Positions 31,186 to 40,266 are shown, counted from the stretch's first letter. The stretch is 42,985 bases of DNA from JAZLEZ01 sp045615505 (GCA_045615505.1 JAZLEZ010000009.1:1-42985); one strand, 5' to 3'. The notes: generated by a model not told the origin, from the letters alone. A program made the numbers and translations.

Positions 31186-32973
31186 ATGAAATTTAGTCAG
31201 AGAACTGTTACTTGCGGGGCTCTCAGAGCTTCCGATGCCGGAAAAACCGTTGTATTGAACGGTTGGGTTCACCGTGACAGAAATCACGGTGTGTTGCATT
31301 TCATCAATCTTCGCGACCGATACGGAATAACACAGGTTGTTGTTGAAGATGATGCAGATGAAGAGCTTCAGAAAAAAGTATCCGAGTTGAAAATGGAATA
31401 CTGTATTTCAGTGTCCGGAACAGTCCGCAAACGACCGGACAATATGATCAACAAAGATATGCCTACCGGCGAGATTGAAGTTAAAGCGCAAAGAATTGAA
31501 ATCCTTTCAAAATGCGAAACTCTCCCGTTTATGATTGATCAGGAGAATTCCGCAAACGAAGATCTCAGACTCAAATACAGGTTCCTTGATCTCAGATGTG
31601 ACGGAATGCAGAAGCGAATTGCATTGAGACACGAGTTCATCAAGGCAATCAGAGAGTTCCTTTACACAAAGGATTTCTATGAAATAGAAACCCCTACATT
31701 AATCAGAAGTACACCTGAAGGTGCAAGAGACTTCCTTGTTCCTTCCAGAAAATATGCAGGAAAGTTTTATGCACTTCCTCAAAGCCCTCAGCTGTATAAA
31801 CAGCTTCTTATGGTCAGCGGATTCGACAAATATTTCCAGATAGCAAGATGCTACCGCGATGAAGATGCCCGAGGAGACAGACAGCTTGAATTTACACAGC
31901 TTGATCTTGAAATGAGTTTTGTTCAAAGAGAAGATGTTCTTTCTCTTATGGAAGAACTGTTCGGATATGTCTTCAGAAAAGTGATGAACTATGAACTTCC
32001 CGTTCATTTCAGAAGAATCGATTACTTTGATTCAATGAATACATACGGATGTGATAAACCAGATTTGAGATTCGGATGTGAAATCAAAGACATTACATCC
32101 CTCATTGATAAGTCATCATTTGAGGCCTACAAAAACATTATTGCATCCAAGGGAAGTGCCAAGGCTCTTGTTGTTCCCAAGACAGACGGTTTTGAAATTA
32201 CAAGAAAATACCTTGATGCTCTTTCTGAAGCTGCAAAGGTTTACGGAGCATCCTTTGTACCGTTTATCAAGGTGGGTGCGGATAACCAGATTACAGGAAG
32301 TGCCGCAAAGTATTTTGCAGGGATGGAAAATGAAATCTGTTCCTTTATGGAAGCCAAGGAAGGCGATACAATCCTGATGGTTGCGCACGAGAACTGGAAG
32401 AAGTGCTGTGCTTCTGCAGGTGCACTCAGAAATAAAATAGGTAAGGACCTCAATCTTATCAAACCGGGATTTGAATTCTGCTGGATTGTTGACTTTCCTT
32501 TGTTTGAATACAACGAAGATGAGGGTCACTGGGAAGCTGCACACCATATGTTCAGTATGCCTCAGGCTCAGTTTATCGATACACTTGAACAGAACCCGGG
32601 TGCAGTACGCGGCGACCTTTACGATATGGTTTGCAACGGTTATGAATGTGCCTCAGGTTCAATCAGAATTCATGATGTGGAACTTCAGAAGAGAATATTC
32701 AGAATCTGTAACTTCAGTGATGAAGAAGCAGAGAAAAAATTCGGTTTCCTGCTGAATGCATTTAAGTACGGACCACCCCCACACGGAGGAATTGCTCCGG
32801 GAATTGACCGTCTGGTTATGATTATGAGCGAGCAGACATCAATCAAGGAAGTCATAGCTTATCCGAAGAACAGTTTTGCTGTTTCCCCTATGGATGATTG
32901 TCCCAATGATGTTGATTTGAAACAACTTGAGGAACTTCATCTCCAGATAAAGTATCCGGAAGAGAAGAAATGA
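31186..32973 (+). CDS. aspS: Aspartyl-tRNA synthetase
   Basis: A 595-residue class IIb synthetase. The N-terminal OB-fold anticodon domain (VVLNGWVHRDRNHGVLHFINLRDRYG), then catalytic motifs (FLVPSRKYAGKFYALPQSPQLYKQLLM, CYRDEDARGDRQLEFTQLDLEMSF), the bacterial GAD insertion (about residues 290-420) and motif 3 (HGGIAPGIDRLVM) are all present. A GAGG site precedes the ATG. It overlaps the Nif3-family gene by 4 bases (ATGA). Confidence 0.97.
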   Translation: MKFSQRTVTCGALRASDAGKTVVLNGWVHRDRNHGVLHFINLRDRYGITQVVVEDDADEELQKKVSELKMEYCISVSGTVRKRPDNMINKDMPTGEIEVKAQRIEILSKCETLPFMIDQENSANEDLRLKYRFLDLRCDGMQKRIALRHEFIKAIREFLYTKDFYEIETPTLIRSTPEGARDFLVPSRKYAGKFYALPQSPQLYKQLLMVSGFDKYFQIARCYRDEDARGDRQLEFTQLDLEMSFVQREDVLSLMEELFGYVFRKVMNYELPVHFRRIDYFDSMNTYGCDKPDLRFGCEIKDITSLIDKSSFEAYKNIIASKGSAKALVVPKTDGFEITRKYLDALSEAAKVYGASFVPFIKVGADNQITGSAAKYFAGMENEICSFMEAKEGDTILMVAHENWKKCCASAGALRNKIGKDLNLIKPGFEFCWIVDFPLFEYNEDEGHWEAAHHMFSMPQAQFIDTLEQNPGAVRGDLYDMVCNGYECASGSIRIHDVELQKRIFRICNFSDEEAEKKFGFLLNAFKYGPPPHGGIAPGIDRLVMIMSEQTSIKEVIAYPKNSFAVSPMDDCPNDVDLKQLEELHLQIKYPEEKK

Positions 32974-33725
32974 AAGTAGGCGATTTCTGTGCAAAATTAA
33001 GTGAAGTACTCAGACTTGAAGACTTTGATGATTTGTCTCTGAATGGTCTTCAGGTAGGAGATTGCGACAGGGCTGTGAAAAAAGTTGCTTTTGCCGTTGA
33101 TGCGTGTCAGGCTTCAATTGATGCAGCTGTTGAGGCAGATGCCGATGTTCTTGCAGTTCATCACGGTCTTTTCTGGGGTAAACCCGTTGCCCTAACCGGC
33201 AGTCATTACCGCAGAGTCAAAACAATGCTGGATAATAATCTGGCTCTGTTTGCCGCTCATCTGCCTTTGGATGCTCATCCGGTTCTCGGAAACAATGCGC
33301 AGATGGCTTTGACTTTGGGGCTGGATGATGTTTTGGAGTTCTGTTCATACCATGGAAAGAACATCGGATTCAAAGGTGTGTTGCCTCGGGAATTGTCCTC
33401 AGACGAGATAATCGCAAAACTCGGAATAAGAACTGACAGCAGTAACATAATCATTAAAGGAGGAAAAAACCTCAACAGGACTGTAGGAATTGTATCCGGT
33501 TCTGCGGCATCCGATGTTTTTTCTGCAATTGAAGAAAATCTGGATGTATTTATTACAGGTGAAAGTTCGCATGCTGTCTATCACGACTGTTTGGAAAAAA
33601 GAATAAACATGCTTTGTTTGGGACATTATGAAACGGAGGTATTCGGAGTAAAAGCTCTTATGTCTTATGTTGAAAGGGTAATGCAACTTGAAACCGTTTT
33701 CATTGATATTCCTACACATATTTGA
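32970..33725 (+). CDS. Nif3-like dinuclear metal-centre protein
   Basis: A 251-residue Nif3/YbgI-family protein, sometimes annotated as GTP cyclohydrolase I type 2. Candidate metal ligands are in VHHGLFWG (about residues 64-71), the following LFAAHLPLDAHP, and GESSHAVYHD near residue 197, then the C-terminal GHYETEVFG. Its true biochemical role is not settled. Its start overlaps aspS by 4 bases, and lspA follows 3 bases after its stop, so the three may be co-transcribed. Confidence 0.9.
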   Translation: MKVGDFCAKLSEVLRLEDFDDLSLNGLQVGDCDRAVKKVAFAVDACQASIDAAVEADADVLAVHHGLFWGKPVALTGSHYRRVKTMLDNNLALFAAHLPLDAHPVLGNNAQMALTLGLDDVLEFCSYHGKNIGFKGVLPRELSSDEIIAKLGIRTDSSNIIIKGGKNLNRTVGIVSGSAASDVFSAIEENLDVFITGESSHAVYHDCLEKRINMLCLGHYETEVFGVKALMSYVERVMQLETVFIDIPTHI

Positions 33726-33728
33726 AAA

Positions 33729-34238
33729 ATGAAAGATATAAATTGCAGATATAAACCGTTTATTCTAAGCTCAATTCTTGTAATTATTGACCAGATAACA
33801 AAATATCTGGTTGTAAAAAACATTGAAATAGGAACTGTGAAATATCGTTGGTTCAATGATTTAATCTGGATTTGCCATGTAAGAAACACAGGAGTTGCTT
33901 TCAGTATCGGCAACGGATTGAGTTTTGTTATGAGATTCTTCCTGTTCATTATTCTGCCGGCTGTGGTAATGGTTTTCATTGCCTGTCTGATAATCAGTAA
34001 AAAGTCTGCTCTTTCCAGTGTGCAGAAGTACTATGTTGCAGGAATTCTGGGAGGAGGAACAGGAACTCTGATAGACAGAATTTTCCGATTCAAACTTGGA
34101 GTGGTGGATTTTATCAGTATAAAAATCTACGGGTTGTTCGGAATGGACAGGTGGCCGACATTCAATGTAAGTGACAGCTGCGTTGTGGTATTTGTAATTC
34201 TGTTTTCGTTATCAATCTTGTTTTCAAAGGAAGAATAA
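33729..34238 (+). CDS. lspA: Lipoprotein signal peptidase
   Basis: A 169-residue inner-membrane aspartic protease that removes signal peptides of prolipoproteins. It has four transmembrane helices. The catalytic aspartates are in GTLIDRIF and FNVSDSCV, and NTGVAFSIG is the first conserved loop. The usual Asn in the GNLIDR motif is Thr here. It serves lipoproteins such as the one at 37385. It overlaps the next gene by one base (TAATG). Confidence 0.94.
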   Translation: MKDINCRYKPFILSSILVIIDQITKYLVVKNIEIGTVKYRWFNDLIWICHVRNTGVAFSIGNGLSFVMRFFLFIILPAVVMVFIACLIISKKSALSSVQKYYVAGILGGGTGTLIDRIFRFKLGVVDFISIKIYGLFGMDRWPTFNVSDSCVVVFVILFSLSILFSKEE

Positions 34239-35221
34239 TGAGTCGGAACAGTCTTAAAGATTGCATTTGGTTTCCCTTCAATGATGAACCACTGTTAAAA
34301 GGGAACTGGTATGTTCCGAAACTCTGTGATCCTCAGGTAATAGTACCTTCAAAGTCTCCGGACGGTAAATGGCATATGTTCCTTCATTCGTGGATTGGGA
34401 TTCATCATTTCATATCCGAGTCGGGAATAGCATGGGAACCGAAGAAAATGATTGTTCTGAGAGGGCATTATCCTTTTATTTTCATAGAAAATGACACTTA
34501 TTATCTGTTGTATGAAAAACACGACTACAATATACCTCAGGCAGCAATCCGCAGAGCAAATGAAAAGAATGAAAACTGTTCCAGAATAGAAATCCGTCAT
34601 TCCCGTAATCTCCAAAACTGGAGCAGTCCGGAAACAATTCTGGACAGCAGAAGTGTTCCGTATGCTCATGATTATGTAAAACGCACCTGTGTTTCCCGGC
34701 CTCAGCTGATAAAACTGAATGATATATACCGTCTTTATTTCGGAGCTTCAGAGGTTGTGCTTCCTGATTCAAAGCATAAGACTGCACGCTATACCGGATA
34801 TGCAGAGTCGCAAAATCTAACTTCTGAATTCAGAATAAATACATCCGACCCGTTATTTGAGCCGGAACCGGACGACAGTTGGACAAATTTGGCTTGCGGC
34901 AGTGTTAAAATCGTAAAAGATGTTGATAAGGTATTTGCGCTTCAGTGCGGATACTATTGGGATGCAGAAACCTGCAAAAGCAGTTCGTCTGCACTGCTGC
35001 TGTCTTCAGAAGACGGTTTGCATTTTACCCGTTGCAGTGAAAAACCTTTTCTGATGCCTCAGACAAAGGGATGGGCGGAGGGTTATATCAAAAACTGCGA
35101 TGTAAACTACATGGTTGATGAAAAATGTTGGTATTGCTATTTTTCTGCATGCAGCGGGAAGAACACTCTTTTCAGCAAAGAAAGCATAGGATTGTTTATA
35201 GGGAATTGTCCTGAATCGTAA
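34238..35221 (+). CDS. GH43-like five-bladed propeller protein
   Basis: A 327-residue protein with the repeating pattern of GH43/GH32/GH130-type five-bladed beta-propellers: DPQVIVPSKSPDGKWHMFLHSW near the start, YPFIFIENDTYYLLYE, SRPQLIKLNDIYRLYFGAS and a final YWYCYFSACSGKN. Blades show the typical aspartate/tyrosine-rich strands. No signal peptide is visible, so it may act in the cytosol on imported sugars or glycans. I do not assign a substrate. It overlaps lspA by one base and converges on the alpha/beta hydrolase with a 26-base overlap. Confidence 0.75.
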   Translation: MSRNSLKDCIWFPFNDEPLLKGNWYVPKLCDPQVIVPSKSPDGKWHMFLHSWIGIHHFISESGIAWEPKKMIVLRGHYPFIFIENDTYYLLYEKHDYNIPQAAIRRANEKNENCSRIEIRHSRNLQNWSSPETILDSRSVPYAHDYVKRTCVSRPQLIKLNDIYRLYFGASEVVLPDSKHKTARYTGYAESQNLTSEFRINTSDPLFEPEPDDSWTNLACGSVKIVKDVDKVFALQCGYYWDAETCKSSSSALLLSSEDGLHFTRCSEKPFLMPQTKGWAEGYIKNCDVNYMVDEKCWYCYFSACSGKNTLFSKESIGLFIGNCPES

Positions 35222-36245
35222 CGGTTTTTGATTTTTTTCTGTTAAGTTTTGCTCTTTGATGTCTGGTAAGCAACTCGACATTTTCGACAGGCTTGCCGTC
35301 GATGAAAGATTTTATTGTTGCCATTTCATCAGAGAAGCGTTCACTGTCGGGATATTTCATAAAACAGTGGAATTTGTTTTCTTCTTCTATCAGTTTTACC
35401 GGGGTGTCCGCATTCTTAAGAGTTTTTGCAAACAGGTGTGCATCATCGTAAAGAGGACTGAGTTTGGAAGAAAAAATAAGAGTTTCAGGGAGTCTGGAAT
35501 GATCGAGTCCGAGCAATGGAGAAAACAGCGGATCAAGAATGTCTCTTGACTCCCTTTGGTAATTCTGAATGAAGAATGTCAAATCACTTTTTTTGAGTAT
35601 CGGATGATTTTTATGAAGTTCGATACTGTCAGTTCTCAGACGGCAATCTGCAAGCGGGTCTTCAAGTATGAGTCCTGCAATTCTAGGGGCTTTGTTGTCT
35701 CTTGCAAGACGGCTTACAGCTATTGCAAGATTTGCACCCGTACATGCACCCATGAGGTAAATACGGCTAGGATCCGTTTTCCAGTATTTTGCGCCTTGTT
35801 CTGCCCAGAGAAAAGCATTGTAACAATCTTCAACGGGAATTGGGAATTTGTATTCGGGAGCCAGTCTGTAATCAACGGCCAGAACTGTACCTCCGGTTGA
35901 ATTGCATATATTGTTGCAGATTGCCTTACAGTATTCCATGTTTCCGAGCATCCACCCGCCCTCATGAAAGTAAATGATAAGGGGAGTCAGATTGGAATTG
36001 ATGTTGGATTTTCTGTACAGGTACCCTGTTACCGTTCCGTTGTTCACCGGAATAATAAATGTTTCCAGAGTGACATTGACAGAAACAGGTTTGTACAGTT
36101 TTCTGAATATTCTTCTGTTTTTGATTTCAGAACGATTGTACTTTTCAATGATAATGCTTTTTGTATTTGAGATATCCGTGATGGATATCTTCTTATGGAG
36201 TCTTAAAAGCTTGGCTGTGTCCGAAGACAAAGTATACTCGTTCAT
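35196..36245 (-). CDS. HSL-family alpha/beta hydrolase with Cys at the nucleophile position
   Basis: A 349-residue hydrolase of the hormone-sensitive-lipase group. The oxyanion motif is FHEGGW (93-98; HGGG in most members), VDYRLAPE (124-131) is diagnostic, and the acid and base are D267 or D268 and H293. The nucleophile elbow reads MGACTGANLA: residue 168 is Cys (codon TGT) where GDSAGG has Ser. This could be a Cys-nucleophile enzyme or an inactive relative. I chose the ATG at 36245 because a TTTACA-17-TATCAT promoter ends 8 bases before it. It lies between the GH43-like gene and divergent galE. Confidence 0.82.
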   Translation of the reverse strand: MNEYTLSSDTAKLLRLHKKISITDISNTKSIIIEKYNRSEIKNRRIFRKLYKPVSVNVTLETFIIPVNNGTVTGYLYRKSNINSNLTPLIIYFHEGGWMLGNMEYCKAICNNICNSTGGTVLAVDYRLAPEYKFPIPVEDCYNAFLWAEQGAKYWKTDPSRIYLMGACTGANLAIAVSRLARDNKAPRIAGLILEDPLADCRLRTDSIELHKNHPILKKSDLTFFIQNYQRESRDILDPLFSPLLGLDHSRLPETLIFSSKLSPLYDDAHLFAKTLKNADTPVKLIEEENKFHCFMKYPDSERFSDEMATIKSFIDGKPVENVELLTRHQRAKLNRKKSKTVTIQDNSL

Positions 36246-36253
36246 AGTGATAT

Positions 36254-36282
36254 ATGATATAATCATTTCAATCTTTTGTAAA
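36254..36282 (-). promoter_or_regulatory. Promoter of the HSL-family hydrolase gene
   Basis: TTTACA (36277-36282), 17 bases, TATCAT (36254-36259) on the minus strand. It leaves a leader of about 1-2 nt before the ATG at 36245. galE on the other strand has its own upstream region in the same 62 bases. Confidence 0.65.
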
Positions 36283-36307
36283 ATCTTGAGATTGCAGGAG
36301 GAGTCAG

Positions 36308-37315
36308 ATGGTATTAGTGACCGGAGGTGCCGGTTTTATAGGCTCGCATACCTGTGTTGTTCTGCTTGAAAAGGGTTACGATGTACTTGTTGTTGACAAC
36401 CTTATCAACAGTAAAACTGAATCTCTGAAAAGAGTGGAAACCATAACGGGTAAAAAAGTTGATTTCATAAAGGCTGATATTTGTGACGGGCAGAGCCTTG
36501 AAAAGATTTTTTCAGAAAACAGGATTTCAAGTGTAATTCACTTTGCAGGATTGAAAGCTGTAGGTGAGAGTGTGAATAAACCTCTTGAGTATTACGACAA
36601 CAACCTTAATGCATCAATAAACCTGTGCAAGGTAATGCGAAAGTACAATGTAAACAACCTTGTGTTTTCATCTAGTGCAACTGTGTATTCTGCAGACAAT
36701 ACAATGCCTCTCAAAGAAGATTCGAATACCGGTAATTGTACCAATCCGTACGGATGGACAAAGTATATGGGAGAACAGATATTCAGGGGACTGTGTGTTG
36801 CATATCCTCAAATGTCGATAGTACTTCTGAGATATTTCAATCCGATTGGAGCTCATAAGAGCGGTCTTATAGGTGAAGACCCTCAGGGAATACCAAACAA
36901 TCTGATGCCTTATATTACTCAGGTTGCAATCGGCAAAAGGGAGAAACTGACTGTTTACGGCAACGATTACGATACATTTGACGGAACAGGAGTCAGGGAT
37001 TACATTCATGTTGCGGATCTTGCCAGAGCCCATCTTGCAGCGGTTGAGTATGTTGAAAAAAACAAAGGTTGTGAGGTGTTCAATATAGGAACAGGTAAAG
37101 GAACAAGTGTTCTGGAGTTGATAAAAGCTTTTGAAAAAATCAACAAAGTGAAAGTACCTTACGAAATCGGAGCAAGAAGAGCCGGTGATATTGCTACGGT
37201 CTATGCAGATTGTTCTAAGGCAAAACGGATTCTCGGATTTGAGACGGAATACGATATCGAAGATATGTGTAAAGATTCATGGAATTGGCAAATTAACAAT
37301 CCGAATGGATTTTAG
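36308..37315 (+). CDS. galE: UDP-glucose 4-epimerase
   Basis: A 335-residue extended short-chain dehydrogenase. The NAD-binding GGAGFIGSH is at residues 6-14, the catalytic pair YxxxK is Y148/K152 in PYGWTKYMGE, and SSSATVY (121-127) carries the catalytic Ser/Thr. It interconverts UDP-glucose and UDP-galactose (and possibly N-acetylated forms) for envelope glycan synthesis. A Shine-Dalgarno (AGGAGG) precedes the ATG. Confidence 0.95.
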   Translation: MVLVTGGAGFIGSHTCVVLLEKGYDVLVVDNLINSKTESLKRVETITGKKVDFIKADICDGQSLEKIFSENRISSVIHFAGLKAVGESVNKPLEYYDNNLNASINLCKVMRKYNVNNLVFSSSATVYSADNTMPLKEDSNTGNCTNPYGWTKYMGEQIFRGLCVAYPQMSIVLLRYFNPIGAHKSGLIGEDPQGIPNNLMPYITQVAIGKREKLTVYGNDYDTFDGTGVRDYIHVADLARAHLAAVEYVEKNKGCEVFNIGTGKGTSVLELIKAFEKINKVKVPYEIGARRAGDIATVYADCSKAKRILGFETEYDIEDMCKDSWNWQINNPNGF

Positions 37316-37384
37316 ACTGGTGCTGGTGACGATTTGTAATTATAATCGTAAAAAGAGTTATACTTTTTTAGGAGTTTTCAGTTT

Positions 37385-38449
37385 ATGCGAAGTATAAAAA
37401 AGATTTCAACCTTACTGTTGATTGTGTTTCTGGTTTCGATTTTCTTTGTATCCTGTGACAAACTTTCAAAGAAGAATGAAGAAGTAGTTGAGATAAAAGC
37501 GGAAAAGGTTATTGAAAAGGAACCCGATAAGGTCATATCCGCAGTTCATGAAAAGAAAGTAGAACCGGAAGTGACTGTTGTGGAAAAAGCTGAAGAAGTC
37601 AAGGAAACAGTTGAAGAGACTGTTGTCACAGTAGCGGAAGAAGTAAAAGAGAAAGCAGTTGAAGTTGCAGAAGATGCAGTTGAGGCCGTTACGGAAAAAG
37701 TTGAAGAATTAAAGAAAGAGGCAGTTGAAACTGTTGAAGTTGCAGTTAACTCTGTTGACGAAGCTGCGGAAGAAGTAAAAAATGAAGTTGTAACAGTTGT
37801 TGAGGAGAAAATTGCAGAAGTTGTTGAAGTTGTAGAAAAAACTCCGGAAGTACCTGCAGTAACCGAACCTGTAGCTGAAACAACTGTAAGTGCAGAAAAG
37901 GAAGTTTACAATCCTCCTGAGACAGAAAAAAAAGTGCCTGAACAAAAAACTTCTGAAGGTTTCGTAAGTTTGGAAATCGGTGCCGGTGCTTCTTACTACA
38001 GACTAGAATGGAACGAATATAAGGCAGATATGCTTAAAGTGTCTGTTCCTGTATATCTTAATTTTGCAACAAGCAAGAAGTTTGCAATTTCTGTTTACGC
38101 AAAACCTGCGTATCTAAAAGAACTCCAGAAGGATGAAGATTCTCCTGCTTTGACAGTAAACTCAAAAGCACAGACAGCTGATTACAGTCTTGAATGCGGT
38201 CTGGGATTCAAGAGCAGTTCAGATAAATTCAGCCTCAGGGCGAATTTGGGTATAGACATTTTCAACAAGGGAACGGAAATCAAAGATCCTAAAGCAATGC
38301 TTAATCTCCAGCTTATTCCATCATTCAGACTCGGAGGAAGTAAACTTTGGATTTCTGTTCCTTTCGAAGGCAGTCTCTTCTACAAAAACAAAGAAAAGAG
38401 AGCATACGGTGCCGGAATCTATATCTCTTTGAGGCCGGAAAAAGAGTAA
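37385..38449 (+). CDS. Envelope lipoprotein with Val/Glu-rich helical region and C-terminal barrel-like domain
   Basis: A 354-residue secreted protein. The signal peptide ends with the spirochaete lipobox FFVSC, so C24 is lipidated. Residues ~31-185 are almost entirely Val, Glu, Lys and Ala in a quasi-periodic amphipathic pattern (VAEEVKEKAVEVAEDAVEAV, VEELKKEAVETVEVAV), as in coiled-coil or apolipoprotein-like helices. After a Pro-rich linker, residues ~200-354 alternate in polar and hydrophobic residues like outer-membrane beta-strands. I do not recognise the family. It has an AGGAG site. The outer-membrane protein gene starts 7 bases after its stop, so the two probably form an operon. Confidence 0.75.
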   Translation: MRSIKKISTLLLIVFLVSIFFVSCDKLSKKNEEVVEIKAEKVIEKEPDKVISAVHEKKVEPEVTVVEKAEEVKETVEETVVTVAEEVKEKAVEVAEDAVEAVTEKVEELKKEAVETVEVAVNSVDEAAEEVKNEVVTVVEEKIAEVVEVVEKTPEVPAVTEPVAETTVSAEKEVYNPPETEKKVPEQKTSEGFVSLEIGAGASYYRLEWNEYKADMLKVSVPVYLNFATSKKFAISVYAKPAYLKELQKDEDSPALTVNSKAQTADYSLECGLGFKSSSDKFSLRANLGIDIFNKGTEIKDPKAMLNLQLIPSFRLGGSKLWISVPFEGSLFYKNKEKRAYGAGIYISLRPEKE

Positions 38450-38456
38450 GTAAACA

Positions 38457-39677
38457 ATGAAGAAGTTCCTGTCTGCTCTGATTCTGTTTGTAATCGTGTT
38501 TTCTTTTGCTTATGCAAAGGATTTCAGGCTTTTTATGAATGGTCTTGACCAGCATCCGGAAATACTTGGCGGATTCCTTCCTACCGGTTCCGGATTGGGA
38601 ATTGACTATGAGGGTTGGACCATTCATGAAGGTGATACAACGCAGATTCAGCTTACTGCAGCAGGAGGGTATCTGCAGCGTCAGATTTTTCAGAAATATG
38701 ACACCGGAAAAGTAATATCAAACGGTGGGAAAGTCGGAATTTTTGATGTAATGCATATTTCATTCGGCACGAAATTTTCACAAGGCTTCGGGCAATCATG
38801 GATTCCTGATGAAGATTTGTTCACACTATATGTCGGTTATGACGGAAAGTATGAACAGTATCATGATTCACTGATGCTTCTTCCGGACGGTGGCGGTTTG
38901 CCGAAAAAGAAAGATTACAAGGTTAATGTAGGGCTGAAGGAAAAGGGGCAGCCGGATTCTTTGGATGTTTTTCTCGGAGGAAGCGAAAAGAGGAAGAAAC
39001 AGACTGTATATCCTGAGTTAAGGGGTAATGACAATCTATCCAATGTTCTGTTTACCGGCGTGACTTTGAATTGTATGGATGACAGGATGGTTTCCAATGA
39101 AGGTATTCTTGTAGATTTCAAAGCTCAGTATGCTCCTGAATTCATTAATGAAAACATTGATTACTACACCTTCCAGATAAATGCCGTTGCCGGTACGACA
39201 TTGTATGAAATTCAGAGACCTAACGGTCTGAACAAGTTTTCCATTGTTGTATTGGACAGGGTAAATGTCAGTTGGATAGATGGTAATGCGGTTCCTGTTT
39301 TTGCATCTCACACATTCTCGCTCGGCAGAAAGATGAGAGGATTCGACAACAACAGTTTCAATACAAATTTTGCATTTGTAAACAATTTTGATATCAGATT
39401 TGCCAGTCCCGAGCCTATTTGGGATGGTTTGTTTGCAAGGCTTAATCTGTTCTTTGATTTCGGTTGTTACGGTGGAAAGTATGTAAATACAGGGAAAAAC
39501 AACACGCCGGCTCAGAAGGCAGGAGGATATCTGGCTTCTACAGGTTTCCAGCTTGAGTTGGATGTTCTGGATGCCATTGATCTGGGGCTTCAGGTTGCGT
39601 ATTTACTGCACGGCAACAGTTTGAGGGACCCTTCGTCCGGTACAATAATAGGAGCAACATTTTTCCTTGATTTCTAA
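38457..39677 (+). CDS. Predicted outer-membrane protein
   Basis: A 406-residue exported protein. A signal peptide (MKKFLSALILFVIVFSFAYA) is cleaved after residue 20. The mature protein has many alternating strands and ends in ...GATFFLDF, with the terminal aromatic residue typical of outer-membrane barrels. The middle part has long polar loops. I do not recognise a named family; it looks like a spirochaete-specific barrel. It is encoded directly after the lipoprotein, and a MarR-like gene overlaps its end by 11 bases. Confidence 0.7.
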   Translation: MKKFLSALILFVIVFSFAYAKDFRLFMNGLDQHPEILGGFLPTGSGLGIDYEGWTIHEGDTTQIQLTAAGGYLQRQIFQKYDTGKVISNGGKVGIFDVMHISFGTKFSQGFGQSWIPDEDLFTLYVGYDGKYEQYHDSLMLLPDGGGLPKKKDYKVNVGLKEKGQPDSLDVFLGGSEKRKKQTVYPELRGNDNLSNVLFTGVTLNCMDDRMVSNEGILVDFKAQYAPEFINENIDYYTFQINAVAGTTLYEIQRPNGLNKFSIVVLDRVNVSWIDGNAVPVFASHTFSLGRKMRGFDNNSFNTNFAFVNNFDIRFASPEPIWDGLFARLNLFFDFGCYGGKYVNTGKNNTPAQKAGGYLASTGFQLELDVLDAIDLGLQVAYLLHGNSLRDPSSGTIIGATFFLDF

Positions 39678-40047
39678 TTACCGTTTTGATTCTGCAACAG
39701 GAAGCAGTCTTTCCGATATTCTCATAGAAACTTCAAGATTCTCACGGGTTCTCAAGGATACGACTTCTTCGGAAAAAATCAGCATATCGGATTTCCAGAT
39801 TCTCCTTCTGCTGACGGAAAAAGGTCCGATGTCTGTTGCCCAGCTGTCAAAGCTGTTATACAAATCAGGCTCAAATATGGTTCCTCCTGTGAAAAAGCTT
39901 GAATCGAAGGGGTATGTTGCTTCATCTTATTCTGTTGACGGCCGTTCAAAAAGGATTGAAATTACGGACAAGGGGATTGAATATACTCTTTATCTGATGG
40001 CAAAAGCCAGACAGAGACACAATCTTCTTTACAAATACTCTCTATAG
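39667..40047 (+). CDS. MarR-family transcriptional regulator
   Basis: A 126-residue winged-helix protein: SDFQILLLLTEKGPMSVAQLSKLLYKSGSNMVPPVKKLESKGYV is the HTH, and SVDGRSKRIEITDKG is the wing. It starts with TTG at 39667, inside the end of the outer-membrane protein gene, which suggests coupled translation. It may regulate the envelope operon before it. It is a little shorter than usual MarR proteins, and its last codons lie inside the left arm of an inverted-repeat element, so the C-terminus may have been altered by insertion. Confidence 0.85.
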   Translation: MISNYRFDSATGSSLSDILIETSRFSRVLKDTTSSEKISISDFQILLLLTEKGPMSVAQLSKLLYKSGSNMVPPVKKLESKGYVASSYSVDGRSKRIEITDKGIEYTLYLMAKARQRHNLLYKYSL

Positions 40048-40213
40048 AGCAACTTGCAAAACTCCTTTTTAATTCTCAGGCGTTCTTTGAACCCGCTGAA
40101 CGATAGTGTGAAAAACTTTAAAATACGACAGTATTTCTCAGTTTTTACACTACATTTATCGAATCCAAATTTACACCTGATTTATTAAAGTTCGTTTTGT
40201 AAGTTGCTCTATA
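40043..40213. repeat. 171-bp inverted-repeat element (MITE-like or large hairpin)
   Basis: The outer arms are 20 bases (40043-40062 and 40194-40213), complementary except for one G/A difference, starting and ending in TATAGAGC/GCTCTATA. Inside lies a second pair of arms (40105-40117 with 40140-40151, one bulge) and an inner AAATAC/GTATTT (40121-40126, 40131-40136). The element carries no gene. TA at both ends fits the target duplication of Tc1/IS630-type elements, but it may also be a transcription stop or RNA structure. It fills most of the gap between the MarR and acyltransferase genes. Confidence 0.8.
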
Positions 40214-40230
40214 AAAGTGTTTTATCCGTA

Positions 40231-40260
40231 TTGAGTTTTTACCCCTGTAAAGATTAACAT
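40231..40260 (+). promoter_or_regulatory. Promoter of acyltransferase gene
   Basis: TTGAGT (40231-40236), 18 bases, TAACAT (40255-40260). The ATG at 40267 is 6 bases further, so the transcript should be leaderless. Confidence 0.55.
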
Positions 40261-40266
40261 AAAAGA

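Noticed and set aside
37709..37945. Antisense reading frame rich in Phe, Asn and Cys
   Set aside because: It is the mirror of the Val/Glu-rich lipoprotein repeat and reflects codon bias only.
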